A stretch of DNA of 52,452 bases from Heterotrichella gracilis (Eukaryota > Sar > Xanthophyceae > Tribonematales > Xanthonemataceae). The notes beneath the pieces were generated by a model. That model was not told the origin of the DNA, searched no databases, and saw nothing but the letters and a program-made list of their open reading frames with translations. This document shows positions 42,180 through 52,452 of the stretch, piece by piece (the stretch's first letter is position 1; the number at the start of each line of letters is the position of its first letter). The stretch is taken from the NCBI GenBank assembly GCA_032358255.1, contig JAULBX010026075.1:1-52452 (forward strand), in the 5' to 3' direction. The position numbers and the translations under genes were made by a program.

Positions 42180-43781
42180 TTAGAAGATGATGTCCTCGCC
42201 ATCCTCCACCGATAGCATGTCTTGTGAAGCCCCAGTGACACCAGCAGCCTGGAGCAAAATAAACGCACAGATAAGTAAGCCCCAGCAGTGAGGCAACGGG
42301 GCGGGAAACATCATCATTTAGGGCTGTGTTTTGACAAAGCCCATCAAAATGCACAGAACGCAATGACGCCACTGGCAGAAAAAAAAGGGGCTCACTCACG
42401 TGGTTCTATGCGGGAGGTGTGAAGGGCGTGAGGAACACAGGGGGGCATTGCAGAACGAGGGGTGAGGCAAGGCAACCCCGAGGTCACCAAAATACTTACG
42501 TGGTTCTTTGCGGTCAATACCGAGCGCGCCGCCTGCGTTGCCTCCGCGTCGCGCTTCTTCTTGCCCTGCACCTTCTTCAGCCGGAAGAACTCCTCGCGCT
42601 CAAGCTCGTCCAGCTCACCCTGCACAAAGCACGATGTAGCTGGTCAACTCGCCATATTCTCGCCATATCCATAAAAGTGTACGTTGCCCTTTGCCGTATT
42701 CTGACAAGGTGTACAAGAGTAAATACCATGAGCGCAGGTAAGTCGCTCCCTTGCAACTACCTCCCTGCCACAGGGCACCCTACATACCTATTGGCCCTCC
42801 CTGCCAACGTTGGGCACGTGCACTGGAGTGGATCAAAGCTACACTACCACAGCTCGGGATCTTACGGGCGGTATGCATGGGTGCGGCACACTCCGATCCA
42901 GTATGGCTTGCACAGGCGCAATAGGTATCTAGGTGTACTGGCTGGTGTTCCCCAGCTTGGGCACCAGCCAATACCCACTACCATGGCGGTTGGTGACCTA
43001 AATACCCTGGGAGATGTGCACAGGTGAAACAGGCAAGGGCCTTACCATGAGACCACCATGCATGCAAACCCCACCTGGCCCCTACCTTGGTGTACTGTAT
43101 GGTGTTCTCCAGCCAGGGACCACCACATTATCCAATGCACTCCACACAGCACCTGTCGACATACTGTGTAGTAACACCAACAGGTGCAGACTCCCATCCT
43201 GTCCTCACCTTGATGTACTGTATGGTGTTCTCAAGCTTGGGCACCACCACGTTGTCCAGCGCGTTCACCCTCCGGTTGGTGACCTTGATGGCGGCATCCA
43301 GGGTCACAAAGGCAGTCTGCAGGGACGCAAGCTCCACCAGCAGCTTGATGGAGTTGATGTACGTCTTCCTGCAGTTCTGGACCTGCTGCCCACCCGCACC
43401 CAGGCCCGTCAGGCCCATCTTCACGTCTGCAGCGCCCTCGGTGATGAGATCAAACTTTGGGATCCTGACACCAGCGATGTTCTCCTCAAGAGCCTTGACC
43501 CGGACTGCAGCCTTGTCTACGTTGTCGATGACGGTGTGTTTGATCCCCTCCCCAGCTGCGTACTTGGCTTCGGTGAGGGCAAATGCTGCTGCCTTCATGG
43601 TGGTGCCCATTTGCTCCTTGGTCTGCACGATGTGCTTCAGGATGGACCTGAACTTGACGGTTAGAGCATCTGCCTTTTTCTTCAGCAGAGCGTGGCCCTT
43701 GACGGCTCCCAGCAGCTTGGACTTCATCACAGCAAGGGTGGTGACTGTGGGAACCACCACGAGCCTGTTTTGGGAAGACAT
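42180..43781 (-). CDS. V-type proton ATPase subunit D
   Basis: Three exons, in transcript order: 43781-43209, 42619-42500, 42248-42180. They close in phase to 253 aa, near the family's usual length. Subunit D forms the central rotor stalk that couples ATP hydrolysis in the V1 head to proton pumping by V0 in vacuolar and endomembranes. The N-terminus MSSQNRLVVVPTVTTLAVMK and the helix around LLKKKADALTVKFR are typical, as are NALDNVVVPKLENTIQYIK and LDELEREEFFRLKKVQGKKK in the C-terminal coiled coil. The end is DMLSVEDGEDIIF. I chose the ATG at 43781; an upstream in-frame ATG adds a Gly-rich stretch not seen in the family. Two echoes of the exon 1 end lie in intron 1. Confidence 0.96.
42928..43140 (-). 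repeat. Two echoes of the V-ATPase D exon 1 3' edge
   Basis: On the plus strand the exon edge is ACCTTGATGTACTGTATGGT, then GTTCTCAAGCTTGGGCACCA. Copies occur at about 43084-43140 (ACCTTGGTGTACTGTATGGT, then GTTCTCCAGCCAGGGACCAC) and about 42928-43005 (TAGGTGTACTGGCTGGTGTT, then CCCAGCTTGGGCACCA and CGGTTGGTGACC). Both are downstream in transcript order. The nearer copy keeps an AAGGTAGG donor. Confidence 0.93.
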
Positions 43782-44401
43782 AGCTCCTCCTCCCTCGCCC
43801 TGATGGGCAGCACAACCCAAAGGGCACGGGCTACCAACACCGGAGGAAGAGGCACACTGTTGAATATATGACTACCAAGCGATAAACTGGCAGCAGGAGG
43901 CGAACAGACCCCCTAACGAAGCATCCTGTTCACTTCGTCACGAAATATGCATGCATTGCAAATGTACCCATATGCCCAACTGGTGTGCAAAGCGATCCGA
44001 CACGACACACACAGGTGGGTGGGTCCTTGCGATGCAGTCACAGGATAAGGTTGGACTGTGATCCTCGCTTTGTAGTCTTTCCCAAAGCGTCCTTCTGACG
44101 AAGAGGTGCGCAAAACCCTAGCCTAAAGGGGCGATTTATAAAATCAGCCTCAAGCGGGGTTGTCCTCCTGGCGCCAATCACTGCACGCGCTGAAAAGCAT
44201 ATGCATCTTGTTTGCTAGATCTGCATATGTTCCACCACTGCTTCAAACTGGCGACATCGTTTTGATCTGCCCTCACTCGCACTGTAAAGGTGCACGCAGC
44301 CATGTGATGCATGCAATGCATTCATATACAGCCAACCAAATTTTTGCCGTATTAGCAGTCGTCTCTACATTTCAACGCGGGAGGGGCACGTAAGGGTGAT
44401 A
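43782..44401. other. Divergent promoter region between V-ATPase D and NUP160
   Basis: The two genes start in opposite directions from this 620-base spacer, which must hold both promoters and 5' UTRs. No other gene is visible. ATGCATGC clusters occur near 43947 and 44310. Confidence 0.5.
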
Positions 44402-47400
44402 ATGGAGACTACAGGAGGTCTCGTTGAGACCCCGTGGTTGGAAGTGGGCACCAGCGGACGTACCTCCCTCACCGGCACCGCTGTCGACCATGCCTTGGCC
44501 TTCGCCACCCACGACGCAGCCACAGCACGCTTCATACCCACGGAAGGCTCATCAGCCCAGCTCGTAGGGTACCAGTTCACCTCTCAAAACCCATCATCGC
44601 TCAAGCTGTTCAGCATCCCCGAAGATGCAGGGGCGGGGTGCAGCCAATTAGACATTGAGTTTTCAGCCAACGTGTTCCCCACAGCCTGTATCACCTCCAG
44701 CGACGCCCAGGGGCACGCCCTATGCTGCCTCACAGACGCCTCTGAAGTGTGGATGCTCAACCTGGACACCCATGAAACCCCCCTCTTGGACCACCTGGCC
44801 GACCAGTCAAACACCACCTGCACCCACATCGCCAGAGCCCTGGACAAGGCAGGCAGCCCCACAGCCCTCTTCACCACCCAGGGCGCCCTTAACATCGGCA
44901 CCGACACCGGCGCAATCCTCAGCATACCACTGGCATCCCTCTCCCATCAAACCCTGGATGGCGGCGCCACGTTGAGAGAAATAGGGTCCACGGTTTCGCG
45001 CCTGATCGGGGGCTTCATGGGCCGTACATCAGCAGCGAAAGTGGTCACCGGGGCTGGCGTGGGGCACCTGCTGGTAGCGCTGCACGACGACAACACCCTT
45101 AGGGTTTGGGACCTCCCCCGGCAGCAGCTGGTGGCCAGGGCCAAGCTGCCGCCCCCCTCCTTGGACCTCATGCCCCACACCCTCCATTGCCACGCCAGTG
45201 GTCCAGACCCCACCACCTTAGACGTACTGGTCCTCTTCCACTCAAGCGGGGCGAGCCAATCAGCGCTGGCGCTCTACCAGGTGGCGCCCTGCTGTGTTCC
45301 TGCTTCCTGCTGTTTATGGTGTAGGGTTTTTTTGTTTAGGGTATCTGATCTAAGGTTTGTTGCTGACCTTGCTCCTGCCCGGTGTGCTGTTGGATCTAGC
45401 AGATTGCTTCATGCCATCTCATCCCCGCTGTCTTCAGTCTTAGACCTTGTTTCTCATTGTGTATCTCTCTCGTTAGGTGTTGCTCCCAGCCAAGGATAGC
45501 GGGGTGGATGCCATGGCGCAGCAGCTGGCGGTGTCCCAAGGGATGGAAGGGGGGCTGGTGGATGCTACGCTGGATGCGGAGGGGAGGGCGGCGTGGCTGG
45601 TGGTGAAGGGGGCGGAGGGGGCTGTGGTGCAGGTGGTGGAGGTGAAGGAGGGGGAGGGGGCGCAACAGCCACCCCCCCGCACCCAGCTGGTTCAACATCC
45701 ACTGGAGCAGGTGCTGGCTGGCAGGGCGCTGCAGGTAAATCCTAAACCACAGAAGCGTGAATCTATAAACCCTTAGCCCTACTGATCTGTAACACCCACT
45801 GGAGCAGGTGCTGGCTGGCAGGGCGCTGCAGGTAAACCCTAAACCCTACAAGCCTTAAATCTTTAAGTCGTCCACATGGTTGTATAGTCAGGTGGTGCAT
45901 GTGGGTCGAATGCATCAATCATCCTAAAATCCTAAACCCTAAAGCCCTGCCCAGGTTGATGTCGTGCATATTCCGGTGGAGTACAAACCAACATTGCTGA
46001 TTGGTAATGGTATGATGAGCTTGAGCCATGACTGCAGCCATTCCTCCCTGCTACAAAGTCACCACAGCTGGCCAGCACCGCACCAACACCCATCCCTCAA
46101 TCCGCCCCCCTCCTCCCCTTCTGCAGGACGAGATGTGGGAGGCCCTCAAGCGCACCACCACCACCACCCCACCCACCACCACCCACCGCCTGGACGCGCT
46201 CCTAGACGCACAACTCGCCCACCTTATCCTCCACAGCATCCCCCCCTCACCACCCGCCCTGCACGCCGCATTGGCCGCTTTCACCCCCCACGCACCCTCA
46301 CCTGAGGGCCTGGAGGGAATGAGCCCCCCGGATCTCGAACAGGCCATTATTTCCACTGTGCACGGTGTGAGCCACTTGGGCCCCGGCACCTCCCGCTTGC
46401 AGCGCTGGAACGTGTTTCTCACGCACTATTACTCCACCTGGAAGGTAAGGACACTGCACAGTGCCACATAGAATGCGCACACGTGTAGAGGGTCACCCGT
46501 GTAGACGGGTGATATAACATGGCCTAATTTGCTCACTTCTCCTTATCTTCCCATCATGCGGGGTTGAAACTGTGGCTACTGTTTCATCAATAGAACGTTT
46601 GTCAATAATTAACAATGGCATCGTTTCACCATGTGAGTCATTGCTATCTTCTCATTCTGGGAGAAGGAAGAAAAACCGCCACATGTTGTCCATCACTGTG
46701 TTTAATGTTCATTGCTGTACTTGCTTATCCTCTGACCGGGCTCGTGCACGCGCCCTTGCCAACAAGGTTGTCCATTAATTTTAATTCGTGTTGATGTAGC
46801 TTAATGAGTTCACCTTATATTCCCATGCAGGAGCTGCACTCCCCCTTGGCGCTAGCCATCCACCCCGCCTCAGCCACACCCCTGCTCATCAGGGGGGGAG
46901 TCCGAGCATCACTCCTGCGTCCCTCACTCCCCCTGGAGCAAACCTCAGACCCAGACTTTTCACCCTTGGCCGGGGCAGTGGCCGAGCTCGAGGGCCTGAT
47001 GCGGGGCATGGGGGGCCCCATGCTGCGCGCGCTGCTGCAGGCGGGGGTGGGGGTTGCGGAGGTGGTGGCAGGTGCTGTGGCGGTGGTGCAGGCGGGGCCG
47101 GTGGGGGGTGTGGGTGGTGGTCAGCAGCGGCTGGTGGGGGCTGCTGAGCAGCGGGAGGTGGATGGCTGGCGGCTGGCCAGGCGAAGGTGGGTGTGCCTGT
47201 GGTTGAGGCAGGTCCCTTTGGCTAATTATTAGTAATAGTTGTTTGTTGTTTGTTGTTCAAATGTGCAGCAAGATAGCCACAATGGCACCCTGCTCCCTAT
47301 GCCCTGCAAACTCCCCCTTGCTCCCTCCCCCCCCCCCCTGTTTTGACCACCAAGCTACATGACATCCAAGTTCTCCTCCCATGTCCTGATTATTCAATTT

Positions 47401-50400
47401 CCTTCACAATTTCCTGATGCAGGTTCCAGCTCACCCTGCGCACCCTGCTCCAAGACCCCACCCTACCCACACAGCTCCACACCCACACCTCCGCCGCCAC
47501 AGCCCCACCACCGCCACCACCACACTCCGCCATGGACACCACCACCACCACCACTGGGGCATCACCCCCCACCCTCCACCCCCTGCCCGCGCTGGCATTG
47601 TCTGCGGCCTATGGGGTGGCTTCCCGCCAGCTGGACGCCTGCCTGGGGTTGCTGGTGCTGGTGGGGTGTGTGGATGCGGCTGAGCTGGGTGGGGTGGGGG
47701 TGGATCGGGTGGCGGCGCTGAGGAACGGCTGCAGGGATATCCGCCAGCAGGTGCAGGAACCCTAAGCCCTAACCCCTAAACCCTAGTCCTGGCTGCAAAC
47801 TTTGAATACCTAGGCCGGGGAACGGCTGCAGAGAGACGTAGACCCCAAAGTAAGATTTCAACCAGTACACAGCAGGTTCCGGAATCTGAGCCCCTAGGGT
47901 AGAATTCCAAACTTCAGCCTCAAGCCCCAGGCTGAATTTGAACCCTCGCCTGAAAAAAAGACCCCTGATCACACACCCTGATGAGCCAAATGTGGGTTTG
48001 CCCCCGTCCCTTTTGCCCCAATCCGCCCATACAGCTCCATGCGATTGGTGGTCTAGAGCCCTATCGCCCCACTCCCGCACCCCTCATCTTCTTTCACACC
48101 TTTGGCCCTCACACCTGGCCTCACCCCCCACCAAACCCCCACCCCCGCAGCTGCATGCGGTGGTATCCCAGTGCCGCATCGCCCTCTGGCTTGCAACCAC
48201 CCCAGCCACCCACGCGCCCTCAGGCACCGGAGGTGGGGATGCTGCTGGGCTGGTGCGGGTGATGCGGGTGGGTGAAGGGGGGAGGCTGCATGCCACACCA
48301 CCCCCCACCGCTGCCGCCGCCTACCATCCGCTGGCCCTGGGGGTGCTTGGGGGGGAGCTGGCAGGTGGGTGGTGGGGGTGGTGGGGTGGGTGGTGGGGGG
48401 TGGGTGGTGGCAGGTGGGTGGTGGCAGGTGGGTGGTGGCTTGGCCAGTGGCGTGATGGGACCCACGCACATCTAACAGTTCGCCTATGTGGCACCATCTC
48501 AATGGCAAACAGTAATTGCCACTTGCAATATTGCACCATGTAGCTCACTTGTTCACAATACACGCAGATTCAATATGAGCAAATTTGTGCACAGATCATC
48601 AGCAAAACCTTGTAAAATGCAGTAAAACAAGCAGCTAGCTGCACATGCATGCAGCCTTCAGTGCTTGGTCCCCACCTGAATCCCCACTGATGCCACACTC
48701 CCCACCCCCACCCCATCCTCCAGGCGCCACCACCCTCCCCTCCGTCGCCCAAGCTGCCGTATTCTTCCTCTCCGCGCTGCTCCACCACCCCACCCCCCAC
48801 CCCCAGTCCCCACCCGCGTGGTCGGCTTTGGTGGGGCAGGTGGTGCTGGTGGCGCAGCGGCTGGTGGGGCAGAGGGAGTGGGGTGCCACGTCAGCGCTCA
48901 TGGACCTGGTTGGGGATTTGCATGCAGACCTGGGACTGCTGTTCCTAAAGGTGGGGTTTGGGGTTAGGGCTAGCGTTGGGGTCTCGCAGGTTCAACGCAA
49001 AACTCGTTAAACTCTTCAAGCAAAGCTTACTCACAACACCAACAGCCCTACACACTGCCAGAAGCTACACGCACAAATCATCACTGTTTTAGGGTTTAGG
49101 GTTTTAGGGTTTTAGGGTTTAGGGTTTAGGGTTTAGGGTCCACCAATCGCCCATCACAGCAACCCTGTCCTCTCTGCACAGCACAGACAAGCTCCCCTGG
49201 GCAAGGTGCAGGGATGGCCACATACCCTAGCACACACACTACCCAGCACCAAAACCTTACACCCTTAAACCCTAAACCCTACATTCGGTGTGCAGGGCTA
49301 CGCCGCTGCCCAGCACAGCCCGCAGGTGTCTGACTCAGCTGCCCGCCAGCGTGTGCTCGAGGGCGCGGTGGCAAACCTGTTCCAGGGGGGAAATGCACTG
49401 GCGCAAGGTGAGGAGGCGTGGTGCAGGGTCTGCTCTGCTGGTGATGCGCTGTAGTTGGAAAACGTCACCTGCCTGTTCTTGAGAGTTACCTCCCTTGATT
49501 GCCCCATGTCACACAACCCCATGCACCAACTATCCCTGCAGGCCCTACTCGCGTGGCCTAGGTTCTTGGCTGCACCCTAGGGAGGGTCTTATCGTTGTTA
49601 CAACCTTGAACCCTAGCCCTAAACCCTAATGCCCTTCCGTCCTTCGCAGGCCCCTCTGGTGGGGGCAGCTCCCCCCTGAGCTACACCCTCGTCAAGGGTT
49701 GCTTGGCCAGGCTCATGAAGGACCTGACAGGGAGCTGGAGGGACGAGGGCGAGCAGGTGGGTGGCGGTGGTGGTGTTGGGTGTGGCTGGTCGCCTGATCT
49801 GGGCATGTGAGGAGGTACCTTTCATTTGTGGTGGCGCCAGGTTGGCAAGAATTACCCTAAACCCTAAACATGCCTTGCCACGCAGGGCCTTCGTGGGAGG
49901 CCGTAAGAACCAAATGATGTCACGCCAAGCTTCCCTTCCGGATTCACCCCACCTGGCCCCCTGCACCCCCCCACCCCCACCCCCCTGTCTCCTGCCTCTC
50001 CACACAACCCACCCACCACCCCTGGAAAGACATGCTGTTAGATAAGAATAAATTCCACCCCCCACAGCGCCTTGAGCTTGTGTACTACGAGGCCATGATG
50101 GTGCTGATGGAGGGGCTGGGGTGCCCCTCGGGTGCTGCACAGTTTGCACACGCGGCAGTGCGACAGCTGGACGTTGCCTACCAAGGGGGGGAGGGGGAGG
50201 AGGAGCGCAGGGAGAGGGAGGGGAGGCTGTGGGCAAACGCGTTTGCCTACGCCATGCAGGCGGGGGACTTCCAGGTGGGTAGATGAGGGGGGTACTTCTT
50301 GTATTGTAATTTAATCAAAACACTTAACAAGGCACGTTGGTGTTGCATTCCCCTAATATGAGTCTTCTGCTGTAACCATAAAAAACACTCCACTACCCAC

Positions 50401-52168
50401 TTTAATAATACTCCATTTTTGATCTAGCTGTTTAAAAACTGGGCCATTCTACCCACACTGACTGGAATCCTCCCCCCGCCTCCCCCATTCCGCCTATGTG
50501 TCCCTCCCGTCACCCCTGAACCTGAAACCCAAACCCCGAGCATATGTTCCTAACATACCCTAGCTCCCCTCCCCACCAGTCTGCCTTTGCCCCTTGAGTC
50601 CAGCCCTACGCCATGCACCCTACGCATGTGATCCTAACCTACCCTCCCTTCCCTCCCCCCCAGTCCGCCTACGTGTCCCTCCAGTCCAACCCCATCCACG
50701 AGCGCCAGATTGAGATGCTGCACGCACTCATGGGGGGGATGGCAAGCGCAGGGGACGTCACTACCATATGCAGGCTGCCCTTTGCTGGAAACTGTCAGGT
50801 GCGGGTGTAAAGACCCTGGTTGGGCGCGCTCCATTCACCTTAACTCGCCATCCCCACCCAACCCCTCCTCACACAACATTACCCACCACCCACATGTCCT
50901 CCGCCTGGACCTCCCTCTGCACCTCTCCCCATCATCCCACCTCCCACCACCTCCCACCACCACCACCATCACCACCACCCACCCACCATCTTCCCCACAG
51001 GTCCTGCGCCAGGGCCGCACCGTGACCATCCCCCTGGTGGATGAGGCACTGGCTGCACTCCAGCTCAGGGCTGCCAGCATGGACCTCCACGCGCACCCTC
51101 AGCCCCACGCGGTCATGTACGACTTCTGCCTATCAAGGGGGAACATGCAGGGCGCGGCGGGTGCCATGCTGGCGTATGCGAGGCGGCTGGAGCGGGAGGC
51201 GGGTGGGGGGCGGGAGGCTCTGCAGGCGCGGCGGCACGCGCTTGGTGAGTTGCGGGAGTGATTGTGGTGGTGTGGGTGGTTGAGTTTACTACGGATGCTT
51301 GTGAATGCGTGCCTGTTTCAGGACATTTGTTGCAATTGCCCGAACATACGGGTGTGGATACGCCAGCCAAGTTCCACAGTGCCATTTAAGGCCAGGGAGG
51401 CGTTTCCCCCAGCTGGTGTCCCCGCTTAAAACCTCTCACCATATCTGTTCCCCAGCCCCTTCCCTCCCACTTTTGCTCTTCATTGGCCCGACCATCCCAA
51501 CCATGACCTCCCCTCTAGCCCACCCCTTATGCATCCTTTCCCTTCCCCCCTTGCAGAGGTTGCCATCAACTCCCTCAAACTAGTGGATCCCCAGCACGCA
51601 TGGCTCGAGGACCACTCCCCCCCACCACCACCCACCGCACCACAGCCCTACCTGCCAGCCCCCACCGCACCCGCATCCACACCCACCACGGAGTCGCCCC
51701 CCCGCATCCTGACGGTGTCGGATCTGGAGGGGGAACATGCGCTGGTGCATGCAAGGCTGGTGGTGGCTGAGGCGCTGCCTGAGGGGGGCGGGGTGGGGCA
51801 GGGGGCGGGGGATGTGCTGGAACAGCTTCTCACGCTGGGTAGGTGGCGTAGGGTTTGGATTAGGGTTTTGGAGCAGCTTCTCACACTGGGTGGGTGGCCT
51901 AAAGTTTAGGGTGTAGGGTGACTGCATCAATAAAATTGACCCTAGCCCTTGCCTGCATGGTGCAAAAAAACCCATAAACCCTAAACCCTACTTACTAAAC
52001 CCTATATTCTCCACCCCACAGGCTAGTATGAAGTCACACTAGCCCTTGCCTGCGTGGTGCTGACCGCCCCTTTCCACCCTAAATCCTAACCACTAAACCC
52101 TATCGTAGTATACCCCACACCCCACAGACTGCTATGAGGAGGCGCTGGCTCTTGCCTGGGTGGTTTGA
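44402..52168 (+). CDS. NUP160: Nuclear pore protein NUP160, apparently C-terminally truncated
   Basis: Fourteen exons: 44402-45280, 45477-45734, 46127-46444, 46831-47186, 47423-47750, 48151-48364, 48724-48950, 49296-49407, 49650-49756, 50068-50274, 50664-50798, 51001-51244, 51557-51838, 52128-52168. They close in phase to 1235 aa. NUP160 belongs to the Y-shaped (NUP107-160) scaffold complex of the nuclear pore and has an N-terminal beta-propeller and an alpha-helical solenoid. Here the propeller part includes LLVALHDDNTLRVWDLPRQQ. The solenoid has SAYVSLQSNPIHERQ and YDFCLSRGNMQGAAGAMLAY, which correspond well to plant and animal NUP160. The last frame reads DCYEEALALAWVV and then stops; full-length homologues run about 200 residues further. 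Either exon 14 is an echo and the true exon lies beyond the window, or the 3' end was lost beside the LINE fragment. A possible small exon at 45955 would break phase and was left out. Confidence 0.88.
45783..45836 (+). repeat. Echo of the NUP160 exon 2 3' edge with donor
   Basis: CCACTGGAGCAGGTGCTGGC, then TGGCAGGGCGCTGCAG and GTAAACCCTAAACC repeats the exon 2 end and its donor (GTAAATCCTAAACC) almost exactly, 70 bases downstream. The intron start was copied with the exon edge. Confidence 0.97.
47812..47842 (+). repeat. Short echo of the NUP160 exon 5 3' region
   Basis: GGGGAACGGCTGCAGAGAGA resembles GAGGAACGGCTGCAGGGATA near the exon 5 end. It lies downstream of exon 5, beyond a CCCTAAACCCTAG motif. 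Confidence 0.7.
48360..48442 (+). repeat. GGTGGGTGGTGG minisatellite carrying repeated donor edge
   Basis: The exon 6 end and donor, GGCAG then GTGGGTGGTGG, recurs twice more (about 48407 and 48421) inside a GGTGGGTGGTGG array at the start of the intron. At least three equivalent donor-like sites result. Confidence 0.85.
49087..49140 (+). repeat. Interstitial telomere-like array (TTTAGGG/TTTTAGGG)
   Basis: About seven tandem units mix the 7-base TTTAGGG and 8-base TTTTAGGG forms. It lies in a NUP160 intron, G-rich on the coding strand. It is the longest such array in the window; many one- to three-unit versions sit in other introns. Confidence 0.95.
50485..50600 (+). repeat. Two short echoes of the NUP160 exon 11 5' edge
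   Basis: CCATTCCGCCTATGTGTCCC, then TCCCGTCACCCC (about 50486) and CCACCAGTCTGCCTTTGCCCC (about 50574) resemble the exon 11 acceptor and start (CCCCCAG, then TCCGCCTACGTGTCCCTCCA). Both lie upstream of exon 11. Confidence 0.75.
51866..51893 (+). repeat. Echo of the NUP160 exon 13 3' edge with donor
   Basis: GGAGCAGCTTCTCACACTGG, then GTGGGTGG repeats GGAACAGCTTCTCACGCTGG with its donor GTAGGTGG, about 50 bases downstream. GTTTAGGGTGTAGGG follows. Confidence 0.95.
51940..52064 (+). repeat. Echoes of the NUP160 exon 14 region
   Basis: CACCCCACAG, then GCTAGTATGAAGTCACACTA and GCCCTTGCCTGCGTGGT (52012-52056) is a diverged copy of CACCCCACAG, ACTGCTATGAGGAGGCGCTG, GCTCTTGCCTGGGTGGT at 52118-52164. 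A shorter copy is at about 51943-51963 (CTAGCCCTTGCCTGCATGGT). It cannot be decided which, if any, is the functional exon. Confidence 0.88.
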
Positions 52169-52217
52169 CAACCCCCTAATCCCTAAATGCTAACCGCTAA
52201 CCCTTGTACCCACCTTG

Positions 52218-52452
52218 AACATGGCGGGACAGAAGTGGGGTTTATTAGTTAGCGTCCCTAAGACCAAGATCCTAGTAGTAGCAAAAACTGAACAGGAGCT
52301 GCCAGTGGTTGTGTTAGATGGGCAGCAGTTGGAAGTTGTGGACAAGTTCACTCGTGTAGGAAGTGTTTTTACTAACGATAACACTTTAGACGCGGAGATA
52401 TCACACCGCTTGAGCCGTGCAGGTGGCGCCTTTGCGTCGCTCAGAGGGGTTT
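52218..52452 (+). mobile_element. LINE-type reverse transcriptase fragment, cut by window edge
   Basis: An open frame of about 78 codons reaches the right window edge. It encodes KWGLLVSVPKTKILVVAK, then VVDKFTRVGSVFTND and LDAEISHRLSRAGGAFASLR. This pattern (VxxxKTK, then FxYLGS-like, then EIxxRIxxAxxAFxxL) is typical of the region just after the reverse transcriptase catalytic core in non-LTR retrotransposons. The Tyr of YLGS is Arg-Val here. The 5' part, including the catalytic YADD, is absent, so the copy is 5'-truncated, as is common for LINEs. It inserted in, or just after, the 3' part of NUP160. The frame has no visible disruption. Confidence 0.88.

Noticed and set aside
45955..46003. 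Possible small NUP160 exon (VDVVHIPVEYK) between AG and GT
   Set aside because: At 49 nt it breaks the phase between exons 2 and 3, whereas direct joining keeps the frame. It may be a decoy.
1..52452. CRISPR arrays, prokaryotic operons, tRNA or rRNA genes
   Set aside because: No regularly spaced repeats with unique spacers, no polycistronic layout, and no tRNA or rRNA signature seen; the genes are intron-rich and eukaryotic.

Overview
This is nuclear DNA from a eukaryote, most likely a chlorophycean green alga. Supporting signs are many GT-AG introns, a two-LOV phototropin whose linker and C-terminal tail resemble the Chlamydomonas type, telomere-like TTTAGGG/CCCTAAA heptamers inside introns, and possible algal TGTAA poly(A) signals. 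I cannot name the species. Gene models were built by hand from splice sites; reading phase closes across every junction in seven models, and boundaries should be good to a few bases.

Layout, left to right. 1-74 is a hexamer microsatellite. 331-1596 (-) holds two exons of an unrecognised gene with several partial copies of those exons. 3462-9932 (+) is cullin-3 (15 exons, 733 aa). 11734-12429 or beyond (-) is a trypsin/HtrA-fold protein that lacks the catalytic serine. 13582-18723 (+) is DNA topoisomerase IB (10 exons, 695 aa). 20271-25550 (+) is phototropin (10 exons, 696 aa). 27608-32812 (-) is a nucleostemin-type permuted GTPase (10 exons, 603 aa). 33827-34831 (-) is a p24/emp24 cargo receptor (5 exons, 211 aa). 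35545-40861 (+) is an hnRNP Q/R-like protein with three RRMs and a Gly-rich tail (13 exons, 599 aa). 42180-43781 (-) is V-ATPase subunit D (3 exons, 253 aa). 44402-52168 (+) is the nucleoporin NUP160, which appears to lack its C-terminus. The right edge (about 52218-52452) is a fragment of a non-LTR (LINE) reverse transcriptase. The genes are unrelated housekeeping or signalling genes, not a functional cluster.

The striking feature is in the introns. Most multi-exon genes carry partial, diverged copies ('echoes') of their own exon edges. A copy of an exon's 5' edge, often with its AG acceptor, lies upstream of that exon; a copy of a 3' edge, usually with its GT donor, lies downstream. I found more than 30 such cases on both strands and no clear exception to this placement. 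One echo in CUL3 forms a complete, in-frame 72-nt cassette exon. Two others fuse the edges of adjacent exons without the intron between them. The telomere-like heptamers are also polarised: mostly TTTAGGG after 5' splice sites and CCCTAAA before 3' splice sites, relative to the gene strand. Together these suggest that introns here grow, or arise, by repeated duplication across exon-intron junctions.
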